Made by a program: the position numbers and the translations under genes
Part shown: one piece after another, positions 1-7,577 of the stretch
Position numbering within the stretch: the first letter of the stretch is position 1
Layout: the number at the start of each line of letters is the position of its first letter
The notes under the pieces: model-generated
The model's database searches: none
Seen by the model: only the letters and a program-made list of their open reading frames with translations
Told to the model about the DNA's origin: nothing
NCBI GenBank assembly: GCA_905233775.1
Contig: CAJOEB010000002.1
Coordinates: forward strand, 1-21,900
DNA length: 21,900 nt
Source: an uncultured Alphaproteobacteria bacterium
GTDB taxonomy: Bacteria > Pseudomonadota > Alphaproteobacteria > UBA3830
Reading direction: 5' to 3'

Positions 1-683
1 GTTGAAGAAAGCGAAATTTCGGAGAAATCTTTAATCTGTTCAATAATATCTTCCATATAATTTTCGCAATCTGTCGCAATAATAATGTCTCCATGGATCC
101 GTAATTTAGAGTAGAGTAGGGTAGTAATGAATTCCTTTGAAAGAAGTCTGCGCTTGTGATGTCTTTTTTTTGTCCAAGGATCAGGAAAAAGTACATAAAA
201 CCGATCTATAGATGAATTTTCGCAAAAATTCAGCAAATATCTTGCATCTCCGTTAAAAATTCTGATGTTGTTCAGATTATTGTCACGGATTGCTTGTAAA
301 ACTTTTGCAACTCCGTTTTCAAATGGTTCACATCCGATAAAACAAATATCAGGATTTTGTATAGCGTTTTGTATAAGATGTTCGCCTGCGCCAAATCCTA
401 TTTCAACAAAAATTTTGCTGAATGTTCTGTCTCCTGATCTTTTTTTTGGTAAGGTAAAATCAGAAAGTTTAAGAATTCTGTTTTGGAAAAATTTTGATGG
501 ATCTTGCACGCTATTCGGCAGAGATATGCCATATATTGCATAAAAATCACGTAGAATTTTCTCTTGTGTCGCACTGAGACCGTGTGAACGCCTTCTACCA
601 AATGACGGTATTATAGGATAATGTTCCTGTCGGTTGGATAATGATATACTATTATTATCGTTACTATTGCTGCTGTTGTCCAT
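1..683 (-). CDS. trmB: tRNA (guanine-N7-)-methyltransferase TrmB, 3' end cut by window edge
   Basis: SAM-dependent enzyme making m7G46 in the tRNA variable loop. Read leftwards from the ATG at 683-681, the frame stays open to base 1 and gives 227 codons, so only a few C-terminal residues should be missing (the family is usually 210-240 residues). Seen in the sequence: the SAM-binding motif EIGFGAGEHL (residues 94-103), the CEPFENGV strand/helix after it, NGDAR (144-148), and the family signature FPDPWTKKRHHKRR (166-179). The first 60 or so residues are Asn/Ser-rich and poorly conserved, then RRRSHGLS. The start overlaps the last 20 bases of corC in another frame, which points to translational coupling. 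It is the last visible gene of a symporter-miaB-ybeY-corC-trmB run. Family identity is very secure; the exact start is slightly less so, because the Shine-Dalgarno is weak. Confidence 0.95.
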   Translation of the reverse strand, partial: MDNSSNSNDNNSISLSNRQEHYPIIPSFGRRRSHGLSATQEKILRDFYAIYGISLPNSVQDPSKFFQNRILKLSDFTLPKKRSGDRTFSKIFVEIGFGAGEHLIQNAIQNPDICFIGCEPFENGVAKVLQAIRDNNLNNIRIFNGDARYLLNFCENSSIDRFYVLFPDPWTKKRHHKRRLLSKEFITTLLYSKLRIHGDIIIATDCENYMEDIIEQIKDFSEISLSS

Positions 684-1533
684 CACGATCGTGCTGTTTT
701 CTTATGATAATTCGTTTTACTCGCCGAAGATCAGCGTCTGCTATCTCAAATTCAACTCCTGACGGATGAATTAATATCTCACCACGAGTAGGCATTCTTT
801 CTGCCATCAGCATGGTCAATCCTGCGACTGTTTCTATGTCGGGTAGTTCTCCATCTTGAGCATATGGTGCCAGCAAATCCACTCCAAGCATTTCTTCGCA
901 TTCAGTAAGAAGCATTTTTCCGTTTGCAACAAACGAACCATCTTGCCGACTAACTACTTGCGGAAAAATATCGCGATTTTGCTGAATTTCCCCGACAATT
1001 TCAGTTACGACGTCTTGTAATGTCACCAAACCATCTATTCCGCCGAATTCGTCAACGACAAGAGCCATATGATTGGCAGAAGCTTTAATCTCAACAAGCA
1101 GTTCGAGTATTTGAATACTCGGAACGACGTAAATAACATCTTTCAGAAGGGATTTTATATTAAATGACTTCGGGTTTTTTATGTACGGCAGGAAATCTCG
1201 TACTCTGACAATTCCAATAACATCATCTAGGGTATTTTTATATATTGGAATTTGTGAATAGCTTGTACGAGAGAATATATCTATAAATTCCTCAAGTGAT
1301 GTATCTGCCTTCGCGGCGACTATATCAACGCGAGGAACCATGATATCCGCCGCAGTAAGGTCTTTTAGCCCCAAAACATTTGCGACAAGAGCCAATTCAC
1401 TGCTATCATCGGGAAGTTTATCTTCCGGATTAGTTTGATCTTCCTCTATTAGGTTCTCAAGTCTATCTATAAGAGGAACTTCAGGCGGTTTTCTCAATAA
1501 TCTTCGAAAATAATCATAAATTTTAAAGGGCAT
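664..1533 (-). CDS. corC: CorC/YbeX-type CBS-domain protein
   Basis: Soluble member of the hemolysin C/CorC family: 289 residues, with no DUF21 membrane domain. The linker helix and first CBS unit start around DIMVPRVDIV (63-72). The second CBS unit carries the diagnostic VVDEFGGIDGLVTLQDVVTEIVGEI stretch, written here as positions 159-183, and the C-terminal CorC/HlyC domain occupies about 200-283. Family members are linked to Mg2+/Co2+ homeostasis and, through the conserved neighbourhood with ybeY, to ribosome function; the exact biochemical role is unsettled. The protein ends in a short Gln-rich tail whose codons overlap the start of trmB. It lies 60 bases downstream of ybeY. No lnt follows it, unlike in many alphaproteobacteria. 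No nucleotide-binding residue can be assigned with certainty from sequence alone. Confidence 0.93.
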   Translation of the reverse strand: MPFKIYDYFRRLLRKPPEVPLIDRLENLIEEDQTNPEDKLPDDSSELALVANVLGLKDLTAADIMVPRVDIVAAKADTSLEEFIDIFSRTSYSQIPIYKNTLDDVIGIVRVRDFLPYIKNPKSFNIKSLLKDVIYVVPSIQILELLVEIKASANHMALVVDEFGGIDGLVTLQDVVTEIVGEIQQNRDIFPQVVSRQDGSFVANGKMLLTECEEMLGVDLLAPYAQDGELPDIETVAGLTMLMAERMPTRGEILIHPSGVEFEIADADLRRVKRIIIRKQHDRDGQQQQ

Positions 1534-1593
1534 AATAAGATTTTTCTTTCAAATAAAATAACATCTCTTTCACTTTTTATTACTTTCTCTATT

Positions 1594-2094
1594 TTATTGA
1601 TAAGGATCAGCAACATTCAAGCTTTTTAGTATTTTTATTTCTAAAGACTCCATTTGTTCAGCTTCTGTTTCTCCTATATGATCATATCCGAGAAGATGAA
1701 GAACACTGTGAACAACTAAATGGCGCAAGTGATCATCAAAAGAAACTGATGTGTCAACTATTTCACGCTCAAGAGTTTCATAAGCAAAAGCAACGCTGCC
1801 AAGCACACACGTATTGCATCCGAAAGTATCGCAACCACAAACGTCACCACAATCGCTCTCGATATCGTCAATATTATCAGCAGGGAAGGAGAGGACGTTC
1901 GTAGGCTTATCAATTCCTCTGTATGTACGATTTAAGACTCGCACTTCTTCATCATTTGTGAAGAGAAAACATATTTCAACATTATAATGATTGATATTTA
2001 GCTCGGAAAATACGGCATTTACGCAATTATTCACTATCGACCGAATATTACTCTTGTTCCATGGCTCGTATTCTATGCTGATTTCTAAATTCAT
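1594..2094 (-). CDS. ybeY: Endoribonuclease YbeY with a Cys-rich insertion
   Basis: Single-strand endoribonuclease/rRNA maturation factor acting on 16S rRNA 3' ends and in 70S quality control. The 166 residues carry the zinc motif HSVLHLLGYDH (129-139, with H129, H133 and H139 as ligands) and the RGIDKPTNVLSFP segment (59-71) typical of the family. Unusual: between the FPAD segment and the LGSVAFAYET strand lies an insertion with five cysteines, C82, C86, C88, C93 and C96, in the pattern C-x3-C-x-C-x4-C-x2-C. The usual LGDI motif reads LGSV here. The ATG overlaps the miaB stop (ATGA), so the two are probably translationally coupled. The core call is secure; the role of the Cys cluster is unknown. 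Confidence 0.95.
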   Translation of the reverse strand: MNLEISIEYEPWNKSNIRSIVNNCVNAVFSELNINHYNVEICFLFTNDEEVRVLNRTYRGIDKPTNVLSFPADNIDDIESDCGDVCGCDTFGCNTCVLGSVAFAYETLEREIVDTSVSFDDHLRHLVVHSVLHLLGYDHIGETEAEQMESLEIKILKSLNVADPYQ

Positions 2095-3440
2095 TTCTTT
2101 TTAACTGATCCAACTAAACTATGAGATTTTATCTCTGTAACTTTTACAAAAGCAATATCTCCAATGTTTATAGATTTATCACAGACTGATATCGCTTGTG
2201 AATACTCAGTCCGTCCGACAAGTTGATTTTTAAATTTCCCGCGTTTGGTAAAAAGTACATCAACCGTTTTTCCTACCGTATTTTCGTTAAACTCATTTTG
2301 GTGATTATTTAACATATCTTGCAGAATTTTCAGACGTTCTGATTTTATCTTCTCAGGAACTTGATTTTCCATTTTCGCAGCAGCAGTATTTGATCTTGGA
2401 CTATATTTGAAAGAATACGCTTGCGCAAATCGTACTTTTTCCGCTAATTTGAGAGTATCTTCAAAATCTTGATCAGATTCTCCCGGGAAACCAACTATAA
2501 AATCAGAAGAAAATGCCATATCTGGTTTGTATGCTCGCAACATATCAATACAACGCAAATATTCATCCGTTGTGTACTTGCGATTCATCTTTTTCAAAAT
2601 TTTATCAGAACCGGATTGCACAGGAAGATGTAGAAAAGGCATGAGTATATCAATATCTCTGTGTGCTTCAGCAATATCGGTCGAAACATCTTTGGGATTT
2701 GAAGTAACATATCTTAAACGTGCAAGTCCATCTATTTCTGCCATAGCATAGAGAAGACGAGACAATTTCCAAATTCTTCCATCCGTACCTTCCCCATGAT
2801 ACGAATTAACATTTTGCCCCAGTAATGTAATCTCTTTTACGCCGATGGATACCATTTTCTTTGCTTCGTCGATTATATCTTTTGCATCTCTTGAAAACTC
2901 TCTTCCTCTGGTATAGGGCACTACACAATATGTACAAAAATTATCACAACCTTCCTGAATTGTAAGATATTCGGAGTAGCTTCTTTCGGTGATATTTGTT
3001 GTTTTTAGTGCTTCAAATTTGCTTTTTGTATTTAAAACTCCCATTAAAACATTGGAATATTCGTTATTTTTCTTTTTTTCAATGACTTCATTTATGACAT
3101 TAGCAATATTATGTATTTCTTGTGTACCAACAACCGCATCAACATAAGGTGCTCTGTTAAAAATCGCTTCTTTTTTTGCTTGAGCGACACAGCCGCAAAC
3201 TACAATAATACAACTCTCGCCTGCATCCTGGATTTTGAATTTAATAGATTTTGCACGTCCGAGATCAGAAAACAATTTTTCATCTGCTTTCTCTCTTATG
3301 CTGCACGTATTGAATATAAATATGTTTGCTTCATCTAGGTGTTTGCATTCTTTATGTCCGGCAGCTGAAAGAATATCAATCATTCGCGCGGAATCATAAA
3401 TATTCATTTGGCAACCGTAATTTTTGATAAAAAAATTCAT
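2091..3440 (-). CDS. miaB: tRNA-2-methylthio-N6-isopentenyladenosine synthase MiaB
   Basis: Radical-SAM methylthiotransferase adding the 2-methylthio group to i6A37 of tRNAs. Its 449 residues match the family length. Seen: the N-terminal UPF0004 domain with auxiliary cluster ligands C10 (NYGCQMN), C46 (FNTCSIREKA) and C84 (CGCVAQ); the radical-SAM motif EGCDNFCTYCVVPYTRGRE with C165, C169 and C172; LGQNVNSY; and a C-terminal TRAM domain from about residue 380 (VGKTVDVLF to the end). It follows the symporter gene by 32 bases and overlaps ybeY by 4. The spacer contains a perfect 13-bp tandem duplication next to the likely ribosome binding site (AAGAG, 6 bases before ATG). In most alphaproteobacteria phoH sits between miaB and ybeY; here it is absent. 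No key residue is missing. Confidence 0.97.
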   Translation of the reverse strand: MNFFIKNYGCQMNIYDSARMIDILSAAGHKECKHLDEANIFIFNTCSIREKADEKLFSDLGRAKSIKFKIQDAGESCIIVVCGCVAQAKKEAIFNRAPYVDAVVGTQEIHNIANVINEVIEKKKNNEYSNVLMGVLNTKSKFEALKTTNITERSYSEYLTIQEGCDNFCTYCVVPYTRGREFSRDAKDIIDEAKKMVSIGVKEITLLGQNVNSYHGEGTDGRIWKLSRLLYAMAEIDGLARLRYVTSNPKDVSTDIAEAHRDIDILMPFLHLPVQSGSDKILKKMNRKYTTDEYLRCIDMLRAYKPDMAFSSDFIVGFPGESDQDFEDTLKLAEKVRFAQAYSFKYSPRSNTAAAKMENQVPEKIKSERLKILQDMLNNHQNEFNENTVGKTVDVLFTKRGKFKNQLVGRTEYSQAISVCDKSINIGDIAFVKVTEIKSHSLVGSVKKK

Positions 3441-3448
3441 TCCGAACT

Positions 3449-3474
3449 CTTATGAAATATCCTTATGAAATATC
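3449..3474. repeat. 13-bp perfect tandem duplication before miaB
   Basis: Two adjacent identical copies of CTTATGAAATATC (3449-3461 and 3462-3474) fill almost the entire spacer between the symporter stop and the miaB start. On the coding strand this reads GATATTTCATAAG twice, and the second copy leads straight into the AAGAG ribosome binding site of miaB. Copy number could change the symporter-miaB spacing. Confidence 0.9.
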
Positions 3475-4681
3475 ATTGTACTTTTTTCACTCGCTTGGCT
3501 GTTATCCCGGCGACTTTTTTTACCGATTTTCTGATTTTTTGAAAAATAACAACGAAAAAATTATTGGCAGCAACATTCCCTGATGTAGCTATCGGATCTA
3601 TTACCCCATATAAAGCTATTATAAATGCTGTCATTGAATCATCAAACCCTAAGTATTGCTTTAATACCGGAACAGTAACCATAATTGTACCACTTGGAAC
3701 GCCTCCACCTGCGAATTTATTAAGTACAAAGAAAACTCCGAACATTATAAACTCTGAAGTCGTTGGCATAGGATGATTAAATGTAATAATTACCATCATC
3801 GCTAATATAGGAACAATAATTGTGTCACCCACCATATGAAAATTCAAGGTTAAAGGCATGACAGCATCGGCTAGAATTTTGTCTTTTGTATTTTTTTCTG
3901 CTGCATTTAGTGATAGAGGTAACGCGGCTGCACTGGACATCGTACTGAATGCTGTAATTATAGCCGGAAAAGCATTTTTTAATATCTCTATCATTCTATC
4001 TCTTTTAAAAGAAGCAGCAAATGCAAGCCAAAGTAGAAGATAACAAAATAGAAAACCGAACATTTTTATATAAACAGCTGAGTTTTGCGCGACAAAGCCT
4101 GTCATTCTTCCTTCTGCAAAGAGTTTTAGCAAAAAACCTGATACAAAGAGAGGGAGTAGGGGAACAAAAAAGCGTTTCATAAAGATCATTACCCAAGAAT
4201 GAAGTGTTTTTATTATATAGGTGACGTATTTGTTAGGATAAAATGAGTTCAAGAAACCAATCAGTACTCCGAAGAATAGGGCATGCGACGTGCTGGCAAT
4301 TATTGGTAATTGTGGTTCAAAGAATGGAACAAAATTTGCGCTGTTTTCTATAATATCCTTTGAATGACTACCTGATAACATACCGAACCCGACCAAACCA
4401 GATACCATTATGTTTGTAAAATTAGATATAAACACAACAACCATAAGCCCAAGAACAAACAACATTCCTTCTTTTGGGATCGCAGATAGAGCGACAGCAA
4501 TGAAACTGAACAGTAAAAACGGCAGCACAAATACTAATGTTTCACGCAAACAAACGCTTATAGTGAGAAAAAATCTAATCGTATCTGTAGATAGAGTGGA
4601 ATAACAACAAGAACAAACTATCATTGCACAAATAAGTTGTATGAGCGGATTGAATATGATTTTTCTTAACTTATTCGTCAC
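3473..4681 (-). CDS. SDF-family (DctA/GltP-like) symporter, divergent binding site
   Basis: Inner-membrane secondary transporter of the dicarboxylate/amino acid:cation symporter family. The 402 residues show about eight hydrophobic segments, the re-entrant HP1 signature STMSSAAALPLS (246-257), a TM7 motif region NFHMVGDTI (280-288), the HP2 signature AGGGVPSGT (324-332), and TM8 with IDPIATSGNVAANN (361-374). The family frame is clear, but residues that bind acidic amino acids and Na+ in GltPh are changed: the Arg397 equivalent is Ala365 and the Asp405 equivalent is Asn373, so glutamate/aspartate is an unlikely substrate. The start is GTG at 4681, chosen because AGAGG lies 6 bases upstream and no better start precedes it. 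A strong sigma-70-type promoter lies at 4744-4772. It heads the run to trmB. Confidence 0.85.
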   Translation of the reverse strand: MTNKLRKIIFNPLIQLICAMIVCSCCYSTLSTDTIRFFLTISVCLRETLVFVLPFLLFSFIAVALSAIPKEGMLFVLGLMVVVFISNFTNIMVSGLVGFGMLSGSHSKDIIENSANFVPFFEPQLPIIASTSHALFFGVLIGFLNSFYPNKYVTYIIKTLHSWVMIFMKRFFVPLLPLFVSGFLLKLFAEGRMTGFVAQNSAVYIKMFGFLFCYLLLWLAFAASFKRDRMIEILKNAFPAIITAFSTMSSAAALPLSLNAAEKNTKDKILADAVMPLTLNFHMVGDTIIVPILAMMVIITFNHPMPTTSEFIMFGVFFVLNKFAGGGVPSGTIMVTVPVLKQYLGFDDSMTAFIIALYGVIDPIATSGNVAANNFFVVIFQKIRKSVKKVAGITAKRVKKVQ

Positions 4682-4743
4682 AGATTGCCTCTTCTTAGTT
4701 TTTATTAATCTTACAAATTAATCATTACAAAATGAAACGAATG

Positions 4744-4772
4744 ATGGTACTTCTGCATGAGTATTTTGTCAA
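4744..4772 (-). promoter_or_regulatory. Sigma-70-type promoter of the symporter-miaB-ybeY-corC-trmB run
   Basis: On the minus strand a perfect -35 hexamer TTGACA (4772-4767) is followed after exactly 17 bases by TACCAT (4749-4744), a 4-of-6 match to the -10 consensus. The predicted transcript would start near 4737 and have a leader of about 55 bases before the GTG at 4681. It is the best promoter I can see in the window. Confidence 0.55.
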
Positions 4773-4789
4773 CAATATAACTTTATGCA

Positions 4790-4829
4790 TATAACACAGG
4801 TATAGCTTATAACACACAGTTATAGCTTA
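4790..4829. repeat. Imperfect tandem repeat just upstream of the promoter
   Basis: TATAACACAGGTATAGCTTA (4790-4809) is repeated as a slightly longer variant ending in the same TATAGCTTA (4808-4829). On the minus strand this gives two TAAGCTATA-CTGTGTTA-like copies about 20 bases apart, i.e. near two helical turns, starting about 18 bases upstream of the -35 hexamer. It could be an activator site, or simply a slipped-strand duplication. Confidence 0.55.
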
Positions 4830-4957
4830 AAAAAAACGTCCAAAAGAGATTACAATCTAAATAAAAAATCGATAGAAAAATTTTATTAAAATAATATTAA
4901 TAAAAATTAATAAAAATAAAAAAATAAAGAATAATATACAAAGATACATAAAAACGT

Positions 4958-5040
4958 AAAAAAAAGAGTTTTAGCTGAGATCAAAACCATAAATAAATGT
5001 CATCACAATGAAAAGAATAAATATATCCCAGCTAAAATTC
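4958..5040 (-). terminator. Rho-independent terminator of the coiled-coil gene
   Basis: On the minus strand a 16-base arm GAATTTTAGCTGGGAT (5040-5025) can pair with ATCTCAGCTAAAACTC (4981-4966), with one mismatch and one G-U pair, and is followed at once by eight U residues (4965-4958). The loop is long (43 bases). It lies 37 bases after the stop codon at 5078. Confidence 0.6.
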
Positions 5041-5077
5041 TACAAAATACTAATAATTAAAATAATTAAGCTGTTAA

Positions 5078-6382
5078 TTAAGCTGTCGGCGGAGTCGCTG
5101 CCGTTTGATTAGCATCAGTAACAGCCTGTTTTTGCGCTTTTTTATTAGCATCAGTTTTATCAGCATCAGTAATAGCCTTTTCCTGTATTTTTTTATCAGC
5201 ATTTATCCTTAATCGAGCAAGAAGACTTGAAATAACATCTACAGAATCTTGGACTTCTCTATTATCCGAGTTGCTCTTTATTATATCAAGCTTTTTCTGA
5301 ATATTTTTACTTGTCGATGTTATTTGTAGAGAAAGATCTTTTATCTTTGTCTCTAGCTCAGCTTTTTGAGTTTCAAAATTTGTTTCAATAGATTTTGCTG
5401 ACATAATTTTTTGGACTTGATCTCTACTGCTAGCTGCCATTTTCTTTATAACTTCATCTTTCTTTCTAGATGCGGCTTCAGCTTTTTCTTTATCGGATTT
5501 TGCTGATTGCAATTGAGTAGTTAATGAGTCTACTTCTCCTTCAATAACTTCCAGCTTAGTTTTTGTTTTTCTTAATTCAGCGTCAAGACTCTCCATCTTA
5601 GTTTTTGTTTCAGCGTGAGCTTTCTTTTCTTCCTCTAATTTCTGTAGTAAATCATCATAGTCTGCTTTTATGGAAACTCGTTCTTTCATTTCTGCTTCAA
5701 GTTTTTTCTGTGTTTCCGCATGTGCATTTCTCTCAGTTTCAAGATCTTTCCCGCTTTGTTCTAATTTTCTACTCGCCATATTAAGTTGAACTTCCGCATC
5801 TTCACGTTTTGTGCGTTCTTCGTCTAAATCTCCTTGCTTTGTAGTTAATTCCATTTTCGTTTTGCTATGAGCTTTCTTTTCTGTATCCAAATCTGACTTG
5901 TATTTTTCAATTTCGCTCTGCAATGCCTCGAGATCACGTTTAGTTTGCATATGTTGCTCTTTCTCTGCGGCTAATTCCTCTTCTTTTCCTTTGATTTGTT
6001 GCTGATTATTCTCTTTTAACTCATCCACTTCTTTAGATAATTGACTATTCTTTTCTACTGCTTCATCAAGAGCTTTTTTATTCGCATCTCTATCTGCCTC
6101 TGCCGTATTTCGAGCTGTTAAAACTGTTTTTAGAACATTTTTCAATTTTTCAATTTCCTGCAATGCGGCATTTGTAGACGTTCCTATATTTTGCCCGTAT
6201 TGTTGAATATTCTTCGTGTGAGTACTTAATCCGTTAAATAGTTCTGCTTCATCATCAATATTATCAATAACTGTTGATGCTGACTTTGTCGATGTTGCAC
6301 CTTGAGTAGCTTGTAATGATCCGACTGATAGCGCAAATAGAGTAACAGCAGATATTGAAATCATTGTTATTTTATTCTTCAT
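5078..6382 (-). CDS. Exported coiled-coil protein with heptad-phased repeats
   Basis: I do not recognise a named family. The 434 residues begin with a Sec signal peptide (MKNKITMISISAVTLFALSVGSLQA as positions 1-25, cleavage likely after A25 or A29), then a short Ser/Thr-rich segment, and from about 70 to 400 an almost uninterrupted charged coiled coil. A motif L-x2-E-[KR]-x2-H-x2-T-[KQ] occurs four times, with its His at 144, 172, 221 and 256; the spacings 28, 49 and 35 are all multiples of seven, so the motif keeps one face of the coil. The C-terminal 30 residues are Ala/Asp/Lys repeats (ITDADKTDANKK, then AVTDANQTAA). A clear ribosome binding site (AAGGAG) precedes the ATG. The next gene upstream, 80 bases away, is also an exported coiled-coil protein. 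A periplasmic, surface or secreted structural role is possible; function is unknown. Confidence 0.85.
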   Translation of the reverse strand: MKNKITMISISAVTLFALSVGSLQATQGATSTKSASTVIDNIDDEAELFNGLSTHTKNIQQYGQNIGTSTNAALQEIEKLKNVLKTVLTARNTAEADRDANKKALDEAVEKNSQLSKEVDELKENNQQQIKGKEEELAAEKEQHMQTKRDLEALQSEIEKYKSDLDTEKKAHSKTKMELTTKQGDLDEERTKREDAEVQLNMASRKLEQSGKDLETERNAHAETQKKLEAEMKERVSIKADYDDLLQKLEEEKKAHAETKTKMESLDAELRKTKTKLEVIEGEVDSLTTQLQSAKSDKEKAEAASRKKDEVIKKMAASSRDQVQKIMSAKSIETNFETQKAELETKIKDLSLQITSTSKNIQKKLDIIKSNSDNREVQDSVDVISSLLARLRINADKKIQEKAITDADKTDANKKAQKQAVTDANQTAATPPTA

Positions 6383-6462
6383 AATGTTATTCTCCTTGTT
6401 ATTTTTTTATAATGATAAACCTTATATATTAATTTTTCGTAAATTTTACATTTTTTTCTAAT

Positions 6463-7473
6463 CTATTTTTTTCCTTTAGATGCAGTTACATTCTTTTTTG
6501 CAAAGACTTTTTTTACATGATCCTGTAAAGCTATTAATTTTGCAGTTATTTCAGTTATTAAATTATTTTGAGATCTTGTTTTTCCTGAAATTGTTTTAAA
6601 AAGCTCAGGAATTTTCCCTTTATCCTGGAAAGAAGGTGCAACTCCCTGCTCATACAAAGCATCTAAGTCAGTCCTTAAAACTTTTGCATCTTCTTCTGAT
6701 AAATTATAGCGAGAGATTTGGCTAAGCTCCTTTAGATTTTTTAATTCTTGTTCTTTTTTTTGATAAGCACTGGATATATTTTGTTGTTCACTTTTTAGTG
6801 TTGTATTTTCAGAAATAATAGTTGAATGAGATTTTTTCAAAGAGTTATATTTTTCCAATAAACTAATATATGCTTCATTGGCTTTTTTACATTTGTCTGA
6901 TAATTCAGATAATTGTTTGTTCATTTCTTTGCTACTTGTTTCTGTATTTTTAGTATCTTGCTCAAGATTTTCAATAATTTTGTTAAGATCTGATAATAAT
7001 TTACTTGTTTCTTCTGGAGATTCTTCAGATTCTTCAAACTGAAATTTCTCTGATTGAAATTTCTCTGAACTTTGAGAAAGTTCTGATGATGGCTGTAATG
7101 ATGAAGGTAATGTAGTAGTAGAGGAGGAAACGATAGTATCCAAAGATTTTCCTTTATCCTTAGTTTTCCCTTTTTCAACAATTGCTACAGTATCAGTAGT
7201 AGTTGTGCTGTTTGTTGTAGTACTTGAATCAGTACTTGAAGTAGACTTTTTTTTGCCCTTAGTTTTGCTACTGTTGGTTTCAGGTTTTTTTATGCTTCTA
7301 TCTGATTTTCCTCCTGTAGATTTCCCTATACTTGTAACTGATTTTCCTTTTGTGTTGATGTTTGTTGTCGCTGTGTTCTTTGGTGATATTTTTCTTGGTT
7401 TTGATGCTTCCAAAACATTTGAAATAGTAAAAGTAGAAAGCACAAAAATAACAGTAAATAATACTTTTTTCAT
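6463..7473 (-). CDS. Exported Ser/Thr-rich, partly coiled-coil protein
   Basis: No family recognised. The start is placed at the ATG at 7473 rather than the in-frame TTG at 7488, because GAGGAAA sits just before the ATG and the TTG overlaps that ribosome binding site. The 336-residue product has a signal peptide MKKVLFTVIFVLSTFTISNV-LEA (cleavage after about A23). A basic Lys/Ser/Thr-rich low-complexity region with runs such as TTTNSTTTTDT follows (about 24-115). Then come an acidic Glu/Ser stretch containing a tandem SEKFQ-SEKFQ (15-bp DNA duplication at 7040-7068), a coiled coil (about 155-250), and a more normal C-terminal region ending in a Lys-rich tail. It is separated by 80 bases from the other exported coiled-coil gene, probably on one transcript. 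The composition suggests an extracytoplasmic, perhaps surface-exposed, protein; function unknown. Confidence 0.78.
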   Translation of the reverse strand: MKKVLFTVIFVLSTFTISNVLEASKPRKISPKNTATTNINTKGKSVTSIGKSTGGKSDRSIKKPETNSSKTKGKKKSTSSTDSSTTTNSTTTTDTVAIVEKGKTKDKGKSLDTIVSSSTTTLPSSLQPSSELSQSSEKFQSEKFQFEESEESPEETSKLLSDLNKIIENLEQDTKNTETSSKEMNKQLSELSDKCKKANEAYISLLEKYNSLKKSHSTIISENTTLKSEQQNISSAYQKKEQELKNLKELSQISRYNLSEEDAKVLRTDLDALYEQGVAPSFQDKGKIPELFKTISGKTRSQNNLITEITAKLIALQDHVKKVFAKKNVTASKGKK

Positions 7474-7474
7474 T

Positions 7475-7504
7475 TTAGATTTCCTCAAATTAGATTTTCT
7501 TAAA
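7475..7504. repeat. 15-bp tandem duplication over a ribosome binding site
   Basis: TTAGATTTCCTCAAA (7475-7489) is followed directly by TTAGATTTTCTTAAA (7490-7504), differing at two positions. On the coding strand only the proximal copy has the strong GAGGAAA; the distal copy has AAGAAAA. The duplication begins one base upstream of the start codon. Confidence 0.85.
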
Positions 7505-7577
7505 ATCTTTCCTTTTTATTTTTATTTCTATCGTCTTATAGTAAAACAAGAAATTTAATATTTAGTTAAATGCATAC

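Larger units (their letters stand above)
4682..5077. other. 396-base AT-rich intergenic region
   Basis: No convincing gene on either strand. Going leftwards it holds the terminator hairpin of the coiled-coil gene (4958-5040), a long A/T-rich stretch with no recognisable element (about 4830-4957), a tandem repeat (4790-4829), the promoter of the symporter operon (4744-4772), and about 60 bases of 5' leader. Confidence 0.7.

Noticed and set aside
398..601. 67-residue minus-strand reading frame and a 92-residue plus-strand frame (265-543)
   Set aside because: Both are out-of-frame shadows of trmB, whose own frame runs from 683 to base 1 with all family motifs.
6921..7181. 86-residue minus-strand frame inside the Ser/Thr-rich protein gene
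   Set aside because: A compositional shadow of low-complexity sequence in another frame, with no ribosome binding site of its own.
7474..7488. Upstream TTG start for the Ser/Thr-rich exported protein
   Set aside because: The TTG overlaps the GAGGAAA ribosome binding site that serves the ATG at 7473, and the signal peptide is canonical from that ATG.
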